The notes under the pieces are model-generated. The model made no database searches and was not told the DNA's origin. It worked only from the letters and a program-made list of their open reading frames with translations. 6,087 bases of DNA from JAQUYS01 sp964430665 (lineage in GTDB: Archaea > Nanobdellota > Nanobdellia > Woesearchaeales > SKGA01), in contig CAYSFC010000039.1 in NCBI GenBank assembly GCA_964430665.1, positions 1 through 6,087 on the forward strand, read 5' to 3'. This document shows positions 1 through 5,643 of this stretch, piece by piece. A program made the position numbers and the translations under genes. Each line of letters starts with the position of its first letter. The first letter of the stretch is position 1.

Positions 1-21
1 TCATTAATGAAAGAATGAAAA

Positions 22-148
22 TGGCGCCACGACCCGGATTTGAACCGGGAATTCCTAACGGAACAAGCTATCACAGGTTCCTGCAGAACTGCTAGCAGAA
101 CCCAGAAACTTTCCAGGCTTGCGCAATACCGGATTATGCGATCGTGGC
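22..148 (-). tRNA. tRNA-Ser (anticodon GGA), intron-containing
   Basis: Read on the minus strand, the gene folds as a class II tRNA. The 7-bp acceptor stem is GCCACGA with TCGTGGC, followed by discriminator G and an encoded CCA (24-22). The D-arm is GCA/TGC with a loop containing GG. The anticodon stem is CAAGC (121-117) with GCTTG (68-64), perfectly paired once a 41-nt intron is removed. The anticodon loop then reads CTGGAAA with anticodon GGA (114-112), which decodes UCC and UCU. The variable arm forms a small TTCC/GGAA hairpin (63-52), as expected for serine. The T-arm is CCCGG-TTCAAAT-CCGGG (49-33). The mature tRNA would be 86 nt. No clear TATA box is visible in the usual position upstream, and the first 14 nt of the gene belong to the flanking tandem repeat. 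Serine identity rests on the anticodon and the long variable arm together. Confidence 0.9.
70..110 (-). other. archaeal tRNA intron at position 37/38
   Basis: The gene is 41 nt too long for a tRNA-Ser, and the two halves of the anticodon stem pair only if this segment is removed. The site lies just 3' of the anticodon at the canonical archaeal position 37/38. The boundary could shift by one base with the same mature product because an A flanks both ends. The intron can fold on itself: GGGTTCTGC pairs with GCAGGAACCT as about nine base pairs with one bulged G. I could not draw a strict 3-4-3 bulge-helix-bulge, so the splice site is either relaxed or needs a better fold. Removal would be by the tRNA splicing endonuclease. 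Confidence 0.8.
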
Positions 149-445
149 ATGAATGTAATGATTGACAAGAGCGCGACTGAAGAAAGCCTNNNNNNNNNNN
201 NNNNNNNNNNNNNNNNNNNNNNNNNNNNNNNNNNNNNNNNNNNNNNNNNNNNNNNNNNNNNNNNNNNNNNNNNNNNNNNNNNNNNNNNNCTTCAAGTATG
301 CGATCGTGGCATGAATGTAATGATTGACAAGAGCGCGACTGAAGAAAGCCTTTTGCGTCTTCAAGTATGCGATCGTGGCATGAATGTAATGATTGACAAG
401 AGCGCGACTGAAGGGGTTTCCACTTCAAGTATGCGATCGTGGCAT
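128..445. repeat. tandem repeat array, 55-bp core with variable linkers, overlapping the tRNA 5' end
   Basis: Two full cores (290-344 and 359-413) are identical over 55 bp. They begin CTTCAAGTATGCG and end GCGCGACTGAAG, so the termini CTTCA and TGAAG are inverted repeats. A left copy (135-182, aligned from 128) has lost its first seven bases because they are replaced by the D-loop of the tRNA-Ser gene. A right copy (423-445) keeps only the first 23 bp and then diverges. Linkers are 14 bp (345-358) and 9 bp (414-422) and differ in sequence; the seven bases before the gap (183-189) match the start of the 14-bp linker. In the minus-strand sense each core contains GCCACGATCGCATA, the first 14 nt of the tRNA, and the shared sequence continues into the tRNA 5' flank. 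The array is open in two frames because the 69-bp period divides by three, but nothing else suggests coding. Confidence 0.85.
190..289. other. assembly gap of 100 Ns inside the repeat array
   Basis: Exactly 100 undetermined bases lie between repeat copies. The distance from the left copy to the next (162 bp) is not a multiple of the 69-bp period, so the gap length is almost certainly a placeholder. The true number of repeat units is unknown. Confidence 0.97.
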
Positions 446-465
446 CAATCAGGACAAAGAATAAG

Positions 466-483
466 AAGTTTCTTTTTAAACTT
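466..483 (+). other. perfect hairpin with T-rich loop between array and next gene
   Basis: AAGTTT (466-471) and AAACTT (478-483) are perfectly complementary and are separated by CTTTTT. It lies between the last repeat remnant and the promoter of the nucleotidyltransferase gene. It could terminate any plus-strand transcript from the array, or be chance in AT-rich DNA. Apart from this and the promoter, nothing is recognisable in 446-562. Confidence 0.3.
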
Positions 484-530
484 AACGGGAATTAAATTAT
501 TAAAATACTAATTTTTATCATAATAGAAAC

Positions 531-541
531 AAATATAAATA
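531..541 (+). promoter_or_regulatory. archaeal TATA box for the nucleotidyltransferase gene
   Basis: AAATATAAATA lies about 22-32 bases before the ATG at 563. That spacing puts transcription start at or within a few bases of the start codon, so the mRNA is probably leaderless. No Shine-Dalgarno sequence is present, which agrees. Confidence 0.6.
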
Positions 542-562
542 AGTGTTTAATTTATTAAACAT

Positions 563-1090
563 ATGTTCAAAGAATTAAACATTTTAAAACTTTTCTTCGA
601 AGAACCAGCAAGAGAATTTAACGTAAGAGAGATTGCTAGAATTTTAAAAATATCTCCTGCAACCGCAAGTAAAAAATTAAAAAAATTACATGTATATTCT
701 TTTTTAAAATTTAGAAAAGAACGAATTTTAGATTTATATAAAGCAAATTTTGATTCCGAAGAATATAAAGATCTTAAAATATATTATACTATTAGAAAAT
801 TAAAAACATCTAATTTCATTAATGAAATAAATAAATTTTATTTGTTTCCTACAATAATTTTGTTTGGTTCATGTTCTAAAGGAGAAGATATTGAATCAAG
901 CGATATAGATTTGGTGATAATTTCAGAAAAAACAAAAATATTTCCTGAATTAAAAAAATTTGAGAAAATATTTAAAAAAGAAATTCAAATATTTAATATC
1001 CGGAAGATTTCCGAAATTCCCAACAAACATTTAATTAATAACATTTTGAATGGTATTACTATTCAAGGTGGAGTAAATGGATTTAACTGA
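563..1090 (+). CDS. HTH-domain minimal nucleotidyltransferase protein
   Basis: The 175-residue protein has an N-terminal winged helix-turn-helix (about residues 5-60, with VREIARILKISPATASKKLK as the helix-turn-helix core) and a C-terminal pol-beta-type minimal nucleotidyltransferase domain. The signature GS-x10-DID is clear: Gly102-Ser103, then Asp114 and Asp116, which would bind the metal. The third acidic residue usual in active enzymes is not obvious; its expected strand reads EIQIFNI, so activity is uncertain. The gene overlaps a HEPN-domain gene by 14 bp. MNT and HEPN proteins are commonly paired, some as toxin-antitoxin systems in which MNT (MntA) AMPylates HEPN (HepT). The fused HTH suggests this form also binds DNA, perhaps its own promoter. 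It ends at TGA, with a TAA two codons later in frame. The archaeal HTH-NTase assignment is firm; the toxin-antitoxin role is inference. Confidence 0.85.
   Translation: MFKELNILKLFFEEPAREFNVREIARILKISPATASKKLKKLHVYSFLKFRKERILDLYKANFDSEEYKDLKIYYTIRKLKTSNFINEINKFYLFPTIILFGSCSKGEDIESSDIDLVIISEKTKIFPELKKFEKIFKKEIQIFNIRKISEIPNKHLINNILNGITIQGGVNGFN
1066..1070 (+). promoter_or_regulatory. Shine-Dalgarno site fixing the HEPN start
   Basis: AGGTG lies 6 bases before the ATG at 1077 and matches the archaeal anti-Shine-Dalgarno. It is inside the upstream coding region and supports translation of the HEPN gene from the overlapping start. Confidence 0.6.
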
Positions 1091-1484
1091 ATGTTTTAAA
1101 AAACAACAAATAATTAAAATTGCTTCCAACGAATATAAAGTAAATTCTTTAATTGAAATGTCTGATTTAAAAGAAGAAGTTGTTAATCAATCAACATTTA
1201 GTGAACGTAATATTGCTGTTTATGTTTCTTTGGCGTATGATTCTTTAAGAGAAGTATTGGAAGCAATATGTATATCTAAACAATATAAAGTTATATCTCA
1301 TATATGTATTGGAGAATTATTAAGAGAAATTATTTCAGATTTTGACTATATTTTTTTCGATGAAATAAGAAAAACAAGAAATTGAATTAATTATTATGGA
1401 ACTAAAATTGATTTTGAACATGGAAAATCCATGATAAAAAAAATATTCCAATTTAAAATGAAATTACTCGAAAATTTAAAATAA
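1077..1484 (+). pseudogene. HEPN-domain protein interrupted by an in-frame TGA
   Basis: The frame opens with an ATG overlapping the nucleotidyltransferase gene and runs 102 codons to a TGA at 1383-1385. The same frame then continues for 32 codons to TAA at 1482-1484, giving 135 positions in all, a normal HEPN length. The stop falls inside the conserved C-terminal HEPN motif: residues 98-102 are RKTRN, then TGA, then INYYGTKIDFE, and the rest reads as a plausible helix (KSMIKKIFQFKMKLLENLK). The break is therefore a single codon, not a frameshift. The catalytic histidine of RNase-type HEPN domains (R-x4-6-H) is replaced by Asn in INYYG, so even the full protein may not be a nuclease. Options are a recent nonsense mutation, a sequencing error, or readthrough or recoding of UGA. 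If the stop is real, the 102-residue product lacks the last helix. Confidence 0.75.
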
Positions 1485-1490
1485 TTACAA

Positions 1491-1512
1491 ATAAAAAATT
1501 ATTTTGTTTTAA
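1491..1512. terminator. T-rich termination region between convergent genes
   Basis: On the plus strand TTTTGTTTT (1502-1510) follows the HEPN frame, and on the minus strand a run of six T (1498-1493) follows the thermosome stop. Archaeal termination uses T-runs, so this short spacer could serve both convergent genes. Confidence 0.45.
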
Positions 1513-1539
1513 ATGTTGATTGCAATGAAATAAACTTAC

Positions 1540-3138
1540 TTAAAATTCATCAGAAGGATTTCCTCTCTGAGATGTATCTGCACCAGCAATAATAATATCA
1601 TCTATTCTTAAAATTAACACCGCAACCTCAGAAGCACTCATTAAAGCTTGAGTTTTAACTTTTAAAGGTTCAATTATTCCTTCTTTAATTGAGTTTAAAA
1701 TTTTCCCATTACTTACATTCAATCCAGCCCATTTTTTGCCAGTATTATGTGCAGCAACTAAATCTGAAATAACATCCACAGGATCCAAACCAGCATTTTC
1801 TGCCAAAGTTCTAGGTATTATTTCCATTGCTTTTGCATAAGCTCTTACAACTAATCTTTCTTTACCTCTCAAACTTTCTGAAAATGATTTTAAATTTCTC
1901 GCAAGTTCAATTTCACAAGCTCCAGCCCCTCCTACAATAGACATATTTCCTAAAGCAGAAGAAACATTTCCTAAAGCATCATCAATAGCTCTCTTTACTT
2001 CATCAGCAATGTGTTCAGTTGTAGCTCTCACAAGAATTGTAACTGCTTTTGCACCTTTACATTCTCTTATAAAAGTCATCATTTCATCGCCAACTCTACT
2101 TTCTTCAACTAATCCACTCTTACCCAAATGACTTTTTTCCAAATCATTAACTGAATTAACTATTGTTGCACCTGTTGCAGAAGATAATTTTTCTAAATCT
2201 GATTTTTTAACTCTACGAACAACATAAATTCCTTCCTTAGCTAAAAGATATTGAACAACATCGTCCACACCTTTCTGACAAAGCACAACATTTGCTCCAA
2301 TTGAAACTATTTTTTGAACTTGTTTTTTCAACATGTTTTCTTCCATATCTAAAAATTCTTGTAATTTTGAAGGATCTGTAATTGAAATTTTACTTTCAGT
2401 CTCAGTTGTTTGAATCTCTAAAGCTCCACTAACTAAAGCTAATCTAGCATTCTTAATTTGTTTAGGCATAGATGGATGAACTTTTTCTTTATCAATAACT
2501 ATTCCTTCAATTAATTCTGAATTGTGAACTGAAGAACCTACTTTGGTTTCAATTTTAATATTATCTAAATTAGAAGAATCTTCTAAATGTGAAATTGCGT
2601 CAACTACAATTTTAGACAACTTTTCTTTTGCATCTTCAGCAACTTTACCTGTCATTGCAGTCATTGCAAGTTTATTAAGAATGCTTTTATCTTTAGAAGT
2701 TATTTTTTCACTCATGTTTGTCAAAATTTTCTGAGAAGTTCTTGCAGCTAATCTAAATCCTTTGCTTACAATAGTTGGGTGAATATTTTGTTCTAATAAT
2801 GCCTCTGCTTTTTTAAGAAGTTCTCCTGCCAAAACAACTGCAGTAGTAGTTCCATCACCAACTTCTTCTTCTTGAGTTTTTGCAATCTCAACAATCATTT
2901 TTGCAGTAGGATGTTCTATATTCATTTCTTTTAGAATTGTAGCACCATCATTAGTTATTGTAACATCTCCTAAAGCATCAACAATCATTTTATCCATGCC
3001 TTGTGGTCCTAAAGTAGTTCTAACTGTTTCACCAACTAACTTTGCTGCAAGAATGTTCATACGTTGAGCACTCTTACCAATTTCCCTACTAGAACCTTCA
3101 GAAAGTAAAACATTTCCATTATTTTGATCTTTATTCAT
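1540..3138 (-). CDS. thsA: thermosome subunit (group II chaperonin)
   Basis: This 532-residue protein is a full-length archaeal group II chaperonin, which forms a double-ring ATP-driven folding cage in the cytoplasm with a built-in lid. The equatorial ATP site is intact: LGPQGMDK (43-50), TNDGATIL (62-69, Asp64) and GDGTTTAVVLAG (94-105, Asp95). Asp387 in IDDALG aligns with the hydrolytic Asp of GroEL (Asp398). VRAYAKAMEIIPRTLAENAGLD (431-452) and VKTQALMSA (493-501) are family hallmarks of the C-terminal equatorial half. Two details differ from typical thermosomes. The C-terminus ends SQRGNPSDEF and has no Gly-Gly-Met tail, and the nucleotide-binding GGG turn reads VGGAGACE (402-409), preceded by LGNMS rather than the usual acidic-Gly turn. 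The start has a Shine-Dalgarno GAGGG 4 bases upstream. Which paralogue (alpha, beta or single) cannot be told, so the symbol is generic. Confidence 0.97.
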   Translation of the reverse strand: MNKDQNNGNVLLSEGSSREIGKSAQRMNILAAKLVGETVRTTLGPQGMDKMIVDALGDVTITNDGATILKEMNIEHPTAKMIVEIAKTQEEEVGDGTTTAVVLAGELLKKAEALLEQNIHPTIVSKGFRLAARTSQKILTNMSEKITSKDKSILNKLAMTAMTGKVAEDAKEKLSKIVVDAISHLEDSSNLDNIKIETKVGSSVHNSELIEGIVIDKEKVHPSMPKQIKNARLALVSGALEIQTTETESKISITDPSKLQEFLDMEENMLKKQVQKIVSIGANVVLCQKGVDDVVQYLLAKEGIYVVRRVKKSDLEKLSSATGATIVNSVNDLEKSHLGKSGLVEESRVGDEMMTFIRECKGAKAVTILVRATTEHIADEVKRAIDDALGNVSSALGNMSIVGGAGACEIELARNLKSFSESLRGKERLVVRAYAKAMEIIPRTLAENAGLDPVDVISDLVAAHNTGKKWAGLNVSNGKILNSIKEGIIEPLKVKTQALMSASEVAVLILRIDDIIIAGADTSQRGNPSDEF

Positions 3139-3142
3139 ATTA

Positions 3143-3147
3143 CCCTC
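3143..3147 (-). promoter_or_regulatory. Shine-Dalgarno site of the thermosome gene
   Basis: In the minus-strand sense GAGGG lies 4 bases before the ATG at 3138 and supports that start. Confidence 0.6.
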
Positions 3148-3166
3148 TATATTGTTATTATCTACA

Positions 3167-3178
3167 TATTTATAAAAT
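3167..3178 (-). promoter_or_regulatory. TATA box of the thermosome gene
   Basis: In the minus-strand sense ATTTTATAAATA lies about 29-40 bases before the start codon. Transcription would begin about 10 bases before the ATG, leaving a short leader with the Shine-Dalgarno site. No heat-shock operator could be identified by eye. Confidence 0.6.
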
Positions 3179-3202
3179 TAACTTCTCTTCAGGAAATACA
3201 TA

Positions 3203-3213
3203 ATATTTAAATA
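3203..3213 (+). promoter_or_regulatory. TATA box of the coiled-coil gene
   Basis: ATATTTAAATA precedes the plus-strand gene starting at 3250, giving a predicted start near 3230-3240 and a short leader carrying the Shine-Dalgarno GAGGT (3238-3242, 7 bases before ATG). It lies back to back with the thermosome promoter in a 111-bp divergent spacer. Confidence 0.6.
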
Positions 3214-3249
3214 CTCTTTTGTTACTAAATTGTATAAGAGGTTGAGTAC

Positions 3250-3888
3250 ATGTCAGACGATTCTGAATACGAGTTGCTTCCACACGAAGAAATAGAACAT
3301 TTAAGGAATGAAGTTGAGAAGCTTAAAAACAATCCGCTAGGTAAGAGATACGGTGGTGTTGATCTAATAGATTCAGTTCATAATTTAACGAATTCTATAA
3401 ATCATATGAATAAAGTTTTTGAACAAACTAATCAAGAAATGCTCCAAGAATTTGAATCATCTTCAATAGATGGCCAATTTAAGTCTTTGGCTTCCCAAAA
3501 CGAACAAATTGCAAAAGGAGTAGTAACTGTGGTTGAATTAGTTCAAAAACAAACAGATGTTTTAAATTTAATAACTCAAACTATGAATAACATAAATAAA
3601 CGAATAAACGATGTAGAACAAAACACAATTCAATTACCTAAAAACGAATCAAACGATTTATCTAATACAGATTCTATAATTGATGATTCTGCAGAAAATA
3701 ATCAACAAAATACAAATCAAAAACCTGTTCAAAATCAAATGCCTAATTTACCTGAACCACCCACACAACAAAATCAACCTAATCTACCTCCAGATATGGG
3801 AAATTCTCAAAATAATTTTCCAAAAGATATACCTCCTTTAGACTTACCTCCACCAAAGAAAAAAGGTTTTTTAGGTAAGATGTTTTAA
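3250..3888 (+). CDS. uncharacterised acidic coiled-coil protein with Pro/Gln/Asn-rich tail
   Basis: The 212-residue protein has no recognisable enzyme domain. Residues 8-28 (ELLPHEEIEHLRNEVEKLKNN) form a charged helix. Residues 40-125 are mostly helical with coiled-coil-like spacing of hydrophobic residues (for example VVTVVELVQKQTDVLNLITQ, 91-110). From about 128 the chain becomes low-complexity: Asn, Gln, Ser and Asp, then Pro-rich stretches, probably disordered. It ends with a compact basic-hydrophobic motif PPPKKKGFLGKMF (200-212), which could be a short amphipathic binding or membrane-peripheral element. There is no signal peptide or membrane segment. Its own TATA box and Shine-Dalgarno site support this start. 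The next gene begins one base after its stop, so the two are probably co-transcribed. The layout resembles an adaptor or scaffold, but that is inference and no function can be assigned. Confidence 0.8.
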   Translation: MSDDSEYELLPHEEIEHLRNEVEKLKNNPLGKRYGGVDLIDSVHNLTNSINHMNKVFEQTNQEMLQEFESSSIDGQFKSLASQNEQIAKGVVTVVELVQKQTDVLNLITQTMNNINKRINDVEQNTIQLPKNESNDLSNTDSIIDDSAENNQQNTNQKPVQNQMPNLPEPPTQQNQPNLPPDMGNSQNNFPKDIPPLDLPPPKKKGFLGKMF

Positions 3889-3889
3889 A

Positions 3890-4222
3890 ATGGTATCTTT
3901 TTTAACAAAACATTTTTTTGCTTCTCTTTGCTCAAATTATTCTAGTTTTGAAAAGCCAATACATAAACAAAGAGTACAAAAATTAAGTTTGGAAGGAGTT
4001 TCTTCTAAAAATAAATTAAGAATACACAAATTAAGACATACAAGAAACAAAATCAGCAAATATGATGAAATTTATTCCAATTTAAAGGCTGTTGAGAAAT
4101 TAATACATTTAAAACAAAAACAAAACCTTATTTCCCCTAAACATGCAGCTCAATATTTAACTCAAACCTCTAAAATGCTAAAATTGTTGACACAGAAACG
4201 TTCTAAATTGTCTAATAATTAA
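3890..4222 (+). CDS. uncharacterised highly basic small protein
   Basis: The 110-residue protein is strongly basic, with roughly 18 Lys and 5 Arg against 5 acidic residues. A short hydrophobic and aromatic N-terminus (VSFLTKHFFASLC) precedes a Lys/Arg/His-rich segment (about 22-57) and then two helical stretches (about 58-106, AVEKLIHLKQKQ and SKMLKLLTQKRSKL). No known motif, signal peptide or membrane helix is evident. The charge would suit nucleic-acid binding or pairing with an acidic partner. It starts one base after the stop of the acidic coiled-coil gene, so translational coupling is likely, and the two may interact. No separate Shine-Dalgarno site of note is present. A function cannot be named; the tight spacing and codon use like its neighbours suggest it is real. 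Confidence 0.65.
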   Translation: MVSFLTKHFFASLCSNYSSFEKPIHKQRVQKLSLEGVSSKNKLRIHKLRHTRNKISKYDEIYSNLKAVEKLIHLKQKQNLISPKHAAQYLTQTSKMLKLLTQKRSKLSNN

Positions 4223-4240
4223 TTACTATTAAAGGACAAA

Positions 4241-4250
4241 TTTATAAATA
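4241..4250 (+). promoter_or_regulatory. TATA box of the metalloprotease-like gene
   Basis: TTTATAAATA ends 21 bases before the ATG at 4271, and no Shine-Dalgarno site follows it. This predicts a leaderless transcript separate from the two genes upstream. Confidence 0.65.
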
Positions 4251-4270
4251 AATAAGTATTTTTACTCTTT

Positions 4271-5314
4271 ATGGGATTATTAAAATCTGTTTTAAAATGG
4301 AGTGCCTTATCATTATTTTCTATTTACAATACTATTAAAGCAGATGAAGTTATAAATCAAGTTTGTGTAAATTCTTTTGAAAGTTTAAAAATAAATCAAC
4401 CATATAAAATTGTTAATCCTTTAAATTCCAAAGATACATTGGATTTAAAATTGATAAGTTCCAATAGAATGAACCAACTTTACGGAGAACCTCTTTGGGG
4501 ATGTTCCTTATATGATACAATTCATGTTTCAACAGGTGCAGGACACAAAGAAATAAACTCTATCGGAGAGTATGTAGGAAAACATGCACCAAAAATTGCA
4601 GTCCACGAAATAGGCCATAGAAGTACTCCTTCCAAATTAACTTTTTATTCTTACAAAAATTATGGTTTGGCTACAACTTTAAACCTTTTAGAAACATCAA
4701 ATCCGCAAAGTTCTTTTTTAGACAAAAAAATAAATAAAATTTTAGAAAGATCGCGTTTAGAAATACAAGTAGAAGAAGCCAAAGCAATCTCTTTTGAGTT
4801 AGATAATTACGAAAAATACAATCCTGAATTAGTTAAACAATCCGCATCACATTACCTGTTTTTCAAATTTAGAGACCACGAAGTAGGAAATATTATGGCA
4901 TTGTATTTGCAATATAAATTAGGTTCTTTTAAAGAAGCGCATAAATTTATTTCAGAAAGTTCTGTAGATGAAATGAAATCAACTTTATTAAATTTGTATG
5001 ATATAAATGAACAAGAAAAATTCAACAATCACCTCAAGAAAAAATTCAACATATACATAATTTTAGGTCATCAAAGAGATCCTAGAAATAGAAATAAATT
5101 TGACACAGAAAAAGAACTTGTAGCAGATTATTTTGTTAAAAAATTCATACCAATAAATGTGTTGGTTGAAGATTACAGTTCTAAAGATTTAATTCAAGAT
5201 TTCAATTATTTAGTTCAAAATAATTCTAATTTTTTTGAAGAAAGTTATAGAAATAAAACAACAACTACAGGAGAAAAAGAACATTTCAAAGAAATTCTAA
5301 ACACTTTCAAATAA
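4271..5314 (+). CDS. probable exported HEXXH metalloprotease-like protein
   Basis: The 347-residue protein starts with a basic then hydrophobic segment (MGLLKSVLKWSALSLFSIYN) that could be a signal peptide cut near Ala24 (KA-DE), though the hydrophobic core is short. VHEIGH (111-116) is a zinc-metallopeptidase HEXXH motif with His112, Glu113 and His116. Candidate third ligands are Glu282 in KELVADYF (281-288), which has the E-x-x-A-D pattern of some gluzincin-like peptidases, or Glu168/Glu169 in VEEAKA. The only two cysteines, Cys32 and Cys78, could form a disulfide, which would fit an extracytoplasmic location. The rest is helical, charged and without transmembrane segments. I do not recognise the family. 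Its own leaderless-type promoter separates it from the upstream pair. It converges on the EF-1beta operon. Peptidase function is a reasonable inference from the motif; substrate is unknown. Confidence 0.7.
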   Translation: MGLLKSVLKWSALSLFSIYNTIKADEVINQVCVNSFESLKINQPYKIVNPLNSKDTLDLKLISSNRMNQLYGEPLWGCSLYDTIHVSTGAGHKEINSIGEYVGKHAPKIAVHEIGHRSTPSKLTFYSYKNYGLATTLNLLETSNPQSSFLDKKINKILERSRLEIQVEEAKAISFELDNYEKYNPELVKQSASHYLFFKFRDHEVGNIMALYLQYKLGSFKEAHKFISESSVDEMKSTLLNLYDINEQEKFNNHLKKKFNIYIILGHQRDPRNRNKFDTEKELVADYFVKKFIPINVLVEDYSSKDLIQDFNYLVQNNSNFFEESYRNKTTTTGEKEHFKEILNTFK

Positions 5315-5330
5315 ATAAAAATTCTCTTAG

Positions 5331-5353
5331 AAATAAAATAATAAAAACAAAAA
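5331..5353 (-). terminator. T-rich terminator of the EF-1beta operon
   Basis: In the minus-strand sense TTTTTGTTTTTATTATTTTA follows the EF-1beta stop codon directly. Successive T-runs of this kind are the usual intrinsic termination signal in archaea. Confidence 0.6.
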
Positions 5354-5635
5354 TTAACCCATAGCTAAATCCATATTTGCTACTTTAGCGTTTCCAATTC
5401 CTTCAATTTTAACCATTTCATCACAAATAGCATCGAAGTCTTTATCATCGCTAACTTCATACATTGCATAAATTAACAATTTTTTTAAACCAAAAGCAAC
5501 AGGTTCAATTTTTTTTTGCATTTCTCCTTTAGCACCAGCATTTTTTGCAATTTCCATAAGTTTATCTTGTAAACTTTCTATGTCAATATCTGGTGATTCA
5601 GGCATAACTTCAAAAGTAATTATCGCATTTGCCAT
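5354..5635 (-). CDS. ef1b: translation elongation factor 1-beta (aEF-1B)
   Basis: This 93-residue protein matches the size and layout of archaeal EF-1beta, the guanine-nucleotide exchange factor that swaps GDP for GTP on EF-1alpha so it can load aminoacyl-tRNA. Family features are the N-terminal strand followed by MPESPDIDIESL (11-22), the central IEPVAFGLKKL (43-53), and a C-terminal IEGIGNAKVANMDLAMG strand that ends the ferredoxin-like fold. The start has a Shine-Dalgarno GAGG at 5647-5644, 8 bases before the ATG. It lies 17 bases after the zinc-ribbon gene on the same strand, with which it presumably shares a transcript. This two-gene order is common in archaea. Confidence 0.96.
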   Translation of the reverse strand: MANAIITFEVMPESPDIDIESLQDKLMEIAKNAGAKGEMQKKIEPVAFGLKKLLIYAMYEVSDDKDFDAICDEMVKIEGIGNAKVANMDLAMG

Positions 5636-5643
5636 ATTAATTT

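Noticed and set aside
311..344. C/D-box guide RNA in each repeat (ATGATTGA as box C, CTGA as box D)
   Set aside because: The box C match has an extra base, and no D'/C' pair with proper guide spacing is present.
128..445. CRISPR array
   Set aside because: The conserved unit is 55 bp and the variable parts only 9 and 14 bp, the reverse of repeat and spacer proportions; no cas gene is nearby.
128..445. Split-tRNA 5' halves
   Set aside because: Only 14 nt of the tRNA are repeated, without anticodon stem or complementary leader, and an intact tRNA gene is adjacent.
119..511. Open frames through the repeat array on both strands as a repeat protein
   Set aside because: They exist because the 69-bp period divides by three, run through the N gap and overlap the tRNA gene; no promoter or ribosome site supports them.
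1088..1096. Readthrough of the nucleotidyltransferase TGA as evidence of recoding
   Set aside because: A TAA follows after two codons, so readthrough would add almost nothing and the site is uninformative.
1945..1990. Loss of the catalytic Asp in the thermosome near the GGG turn
   Set aside because: Alignment with GroEL Asp398 places the hydrolytic residue in IDDALG (Asp387), which is present; the changed acidic-Gly turn is not the catalytic site.
2543..2734. Plus-strand open frame inside the thermosome gene
   Set aside because: It is antisense to conserved thermosome sequence, without promoter or ribosome site.
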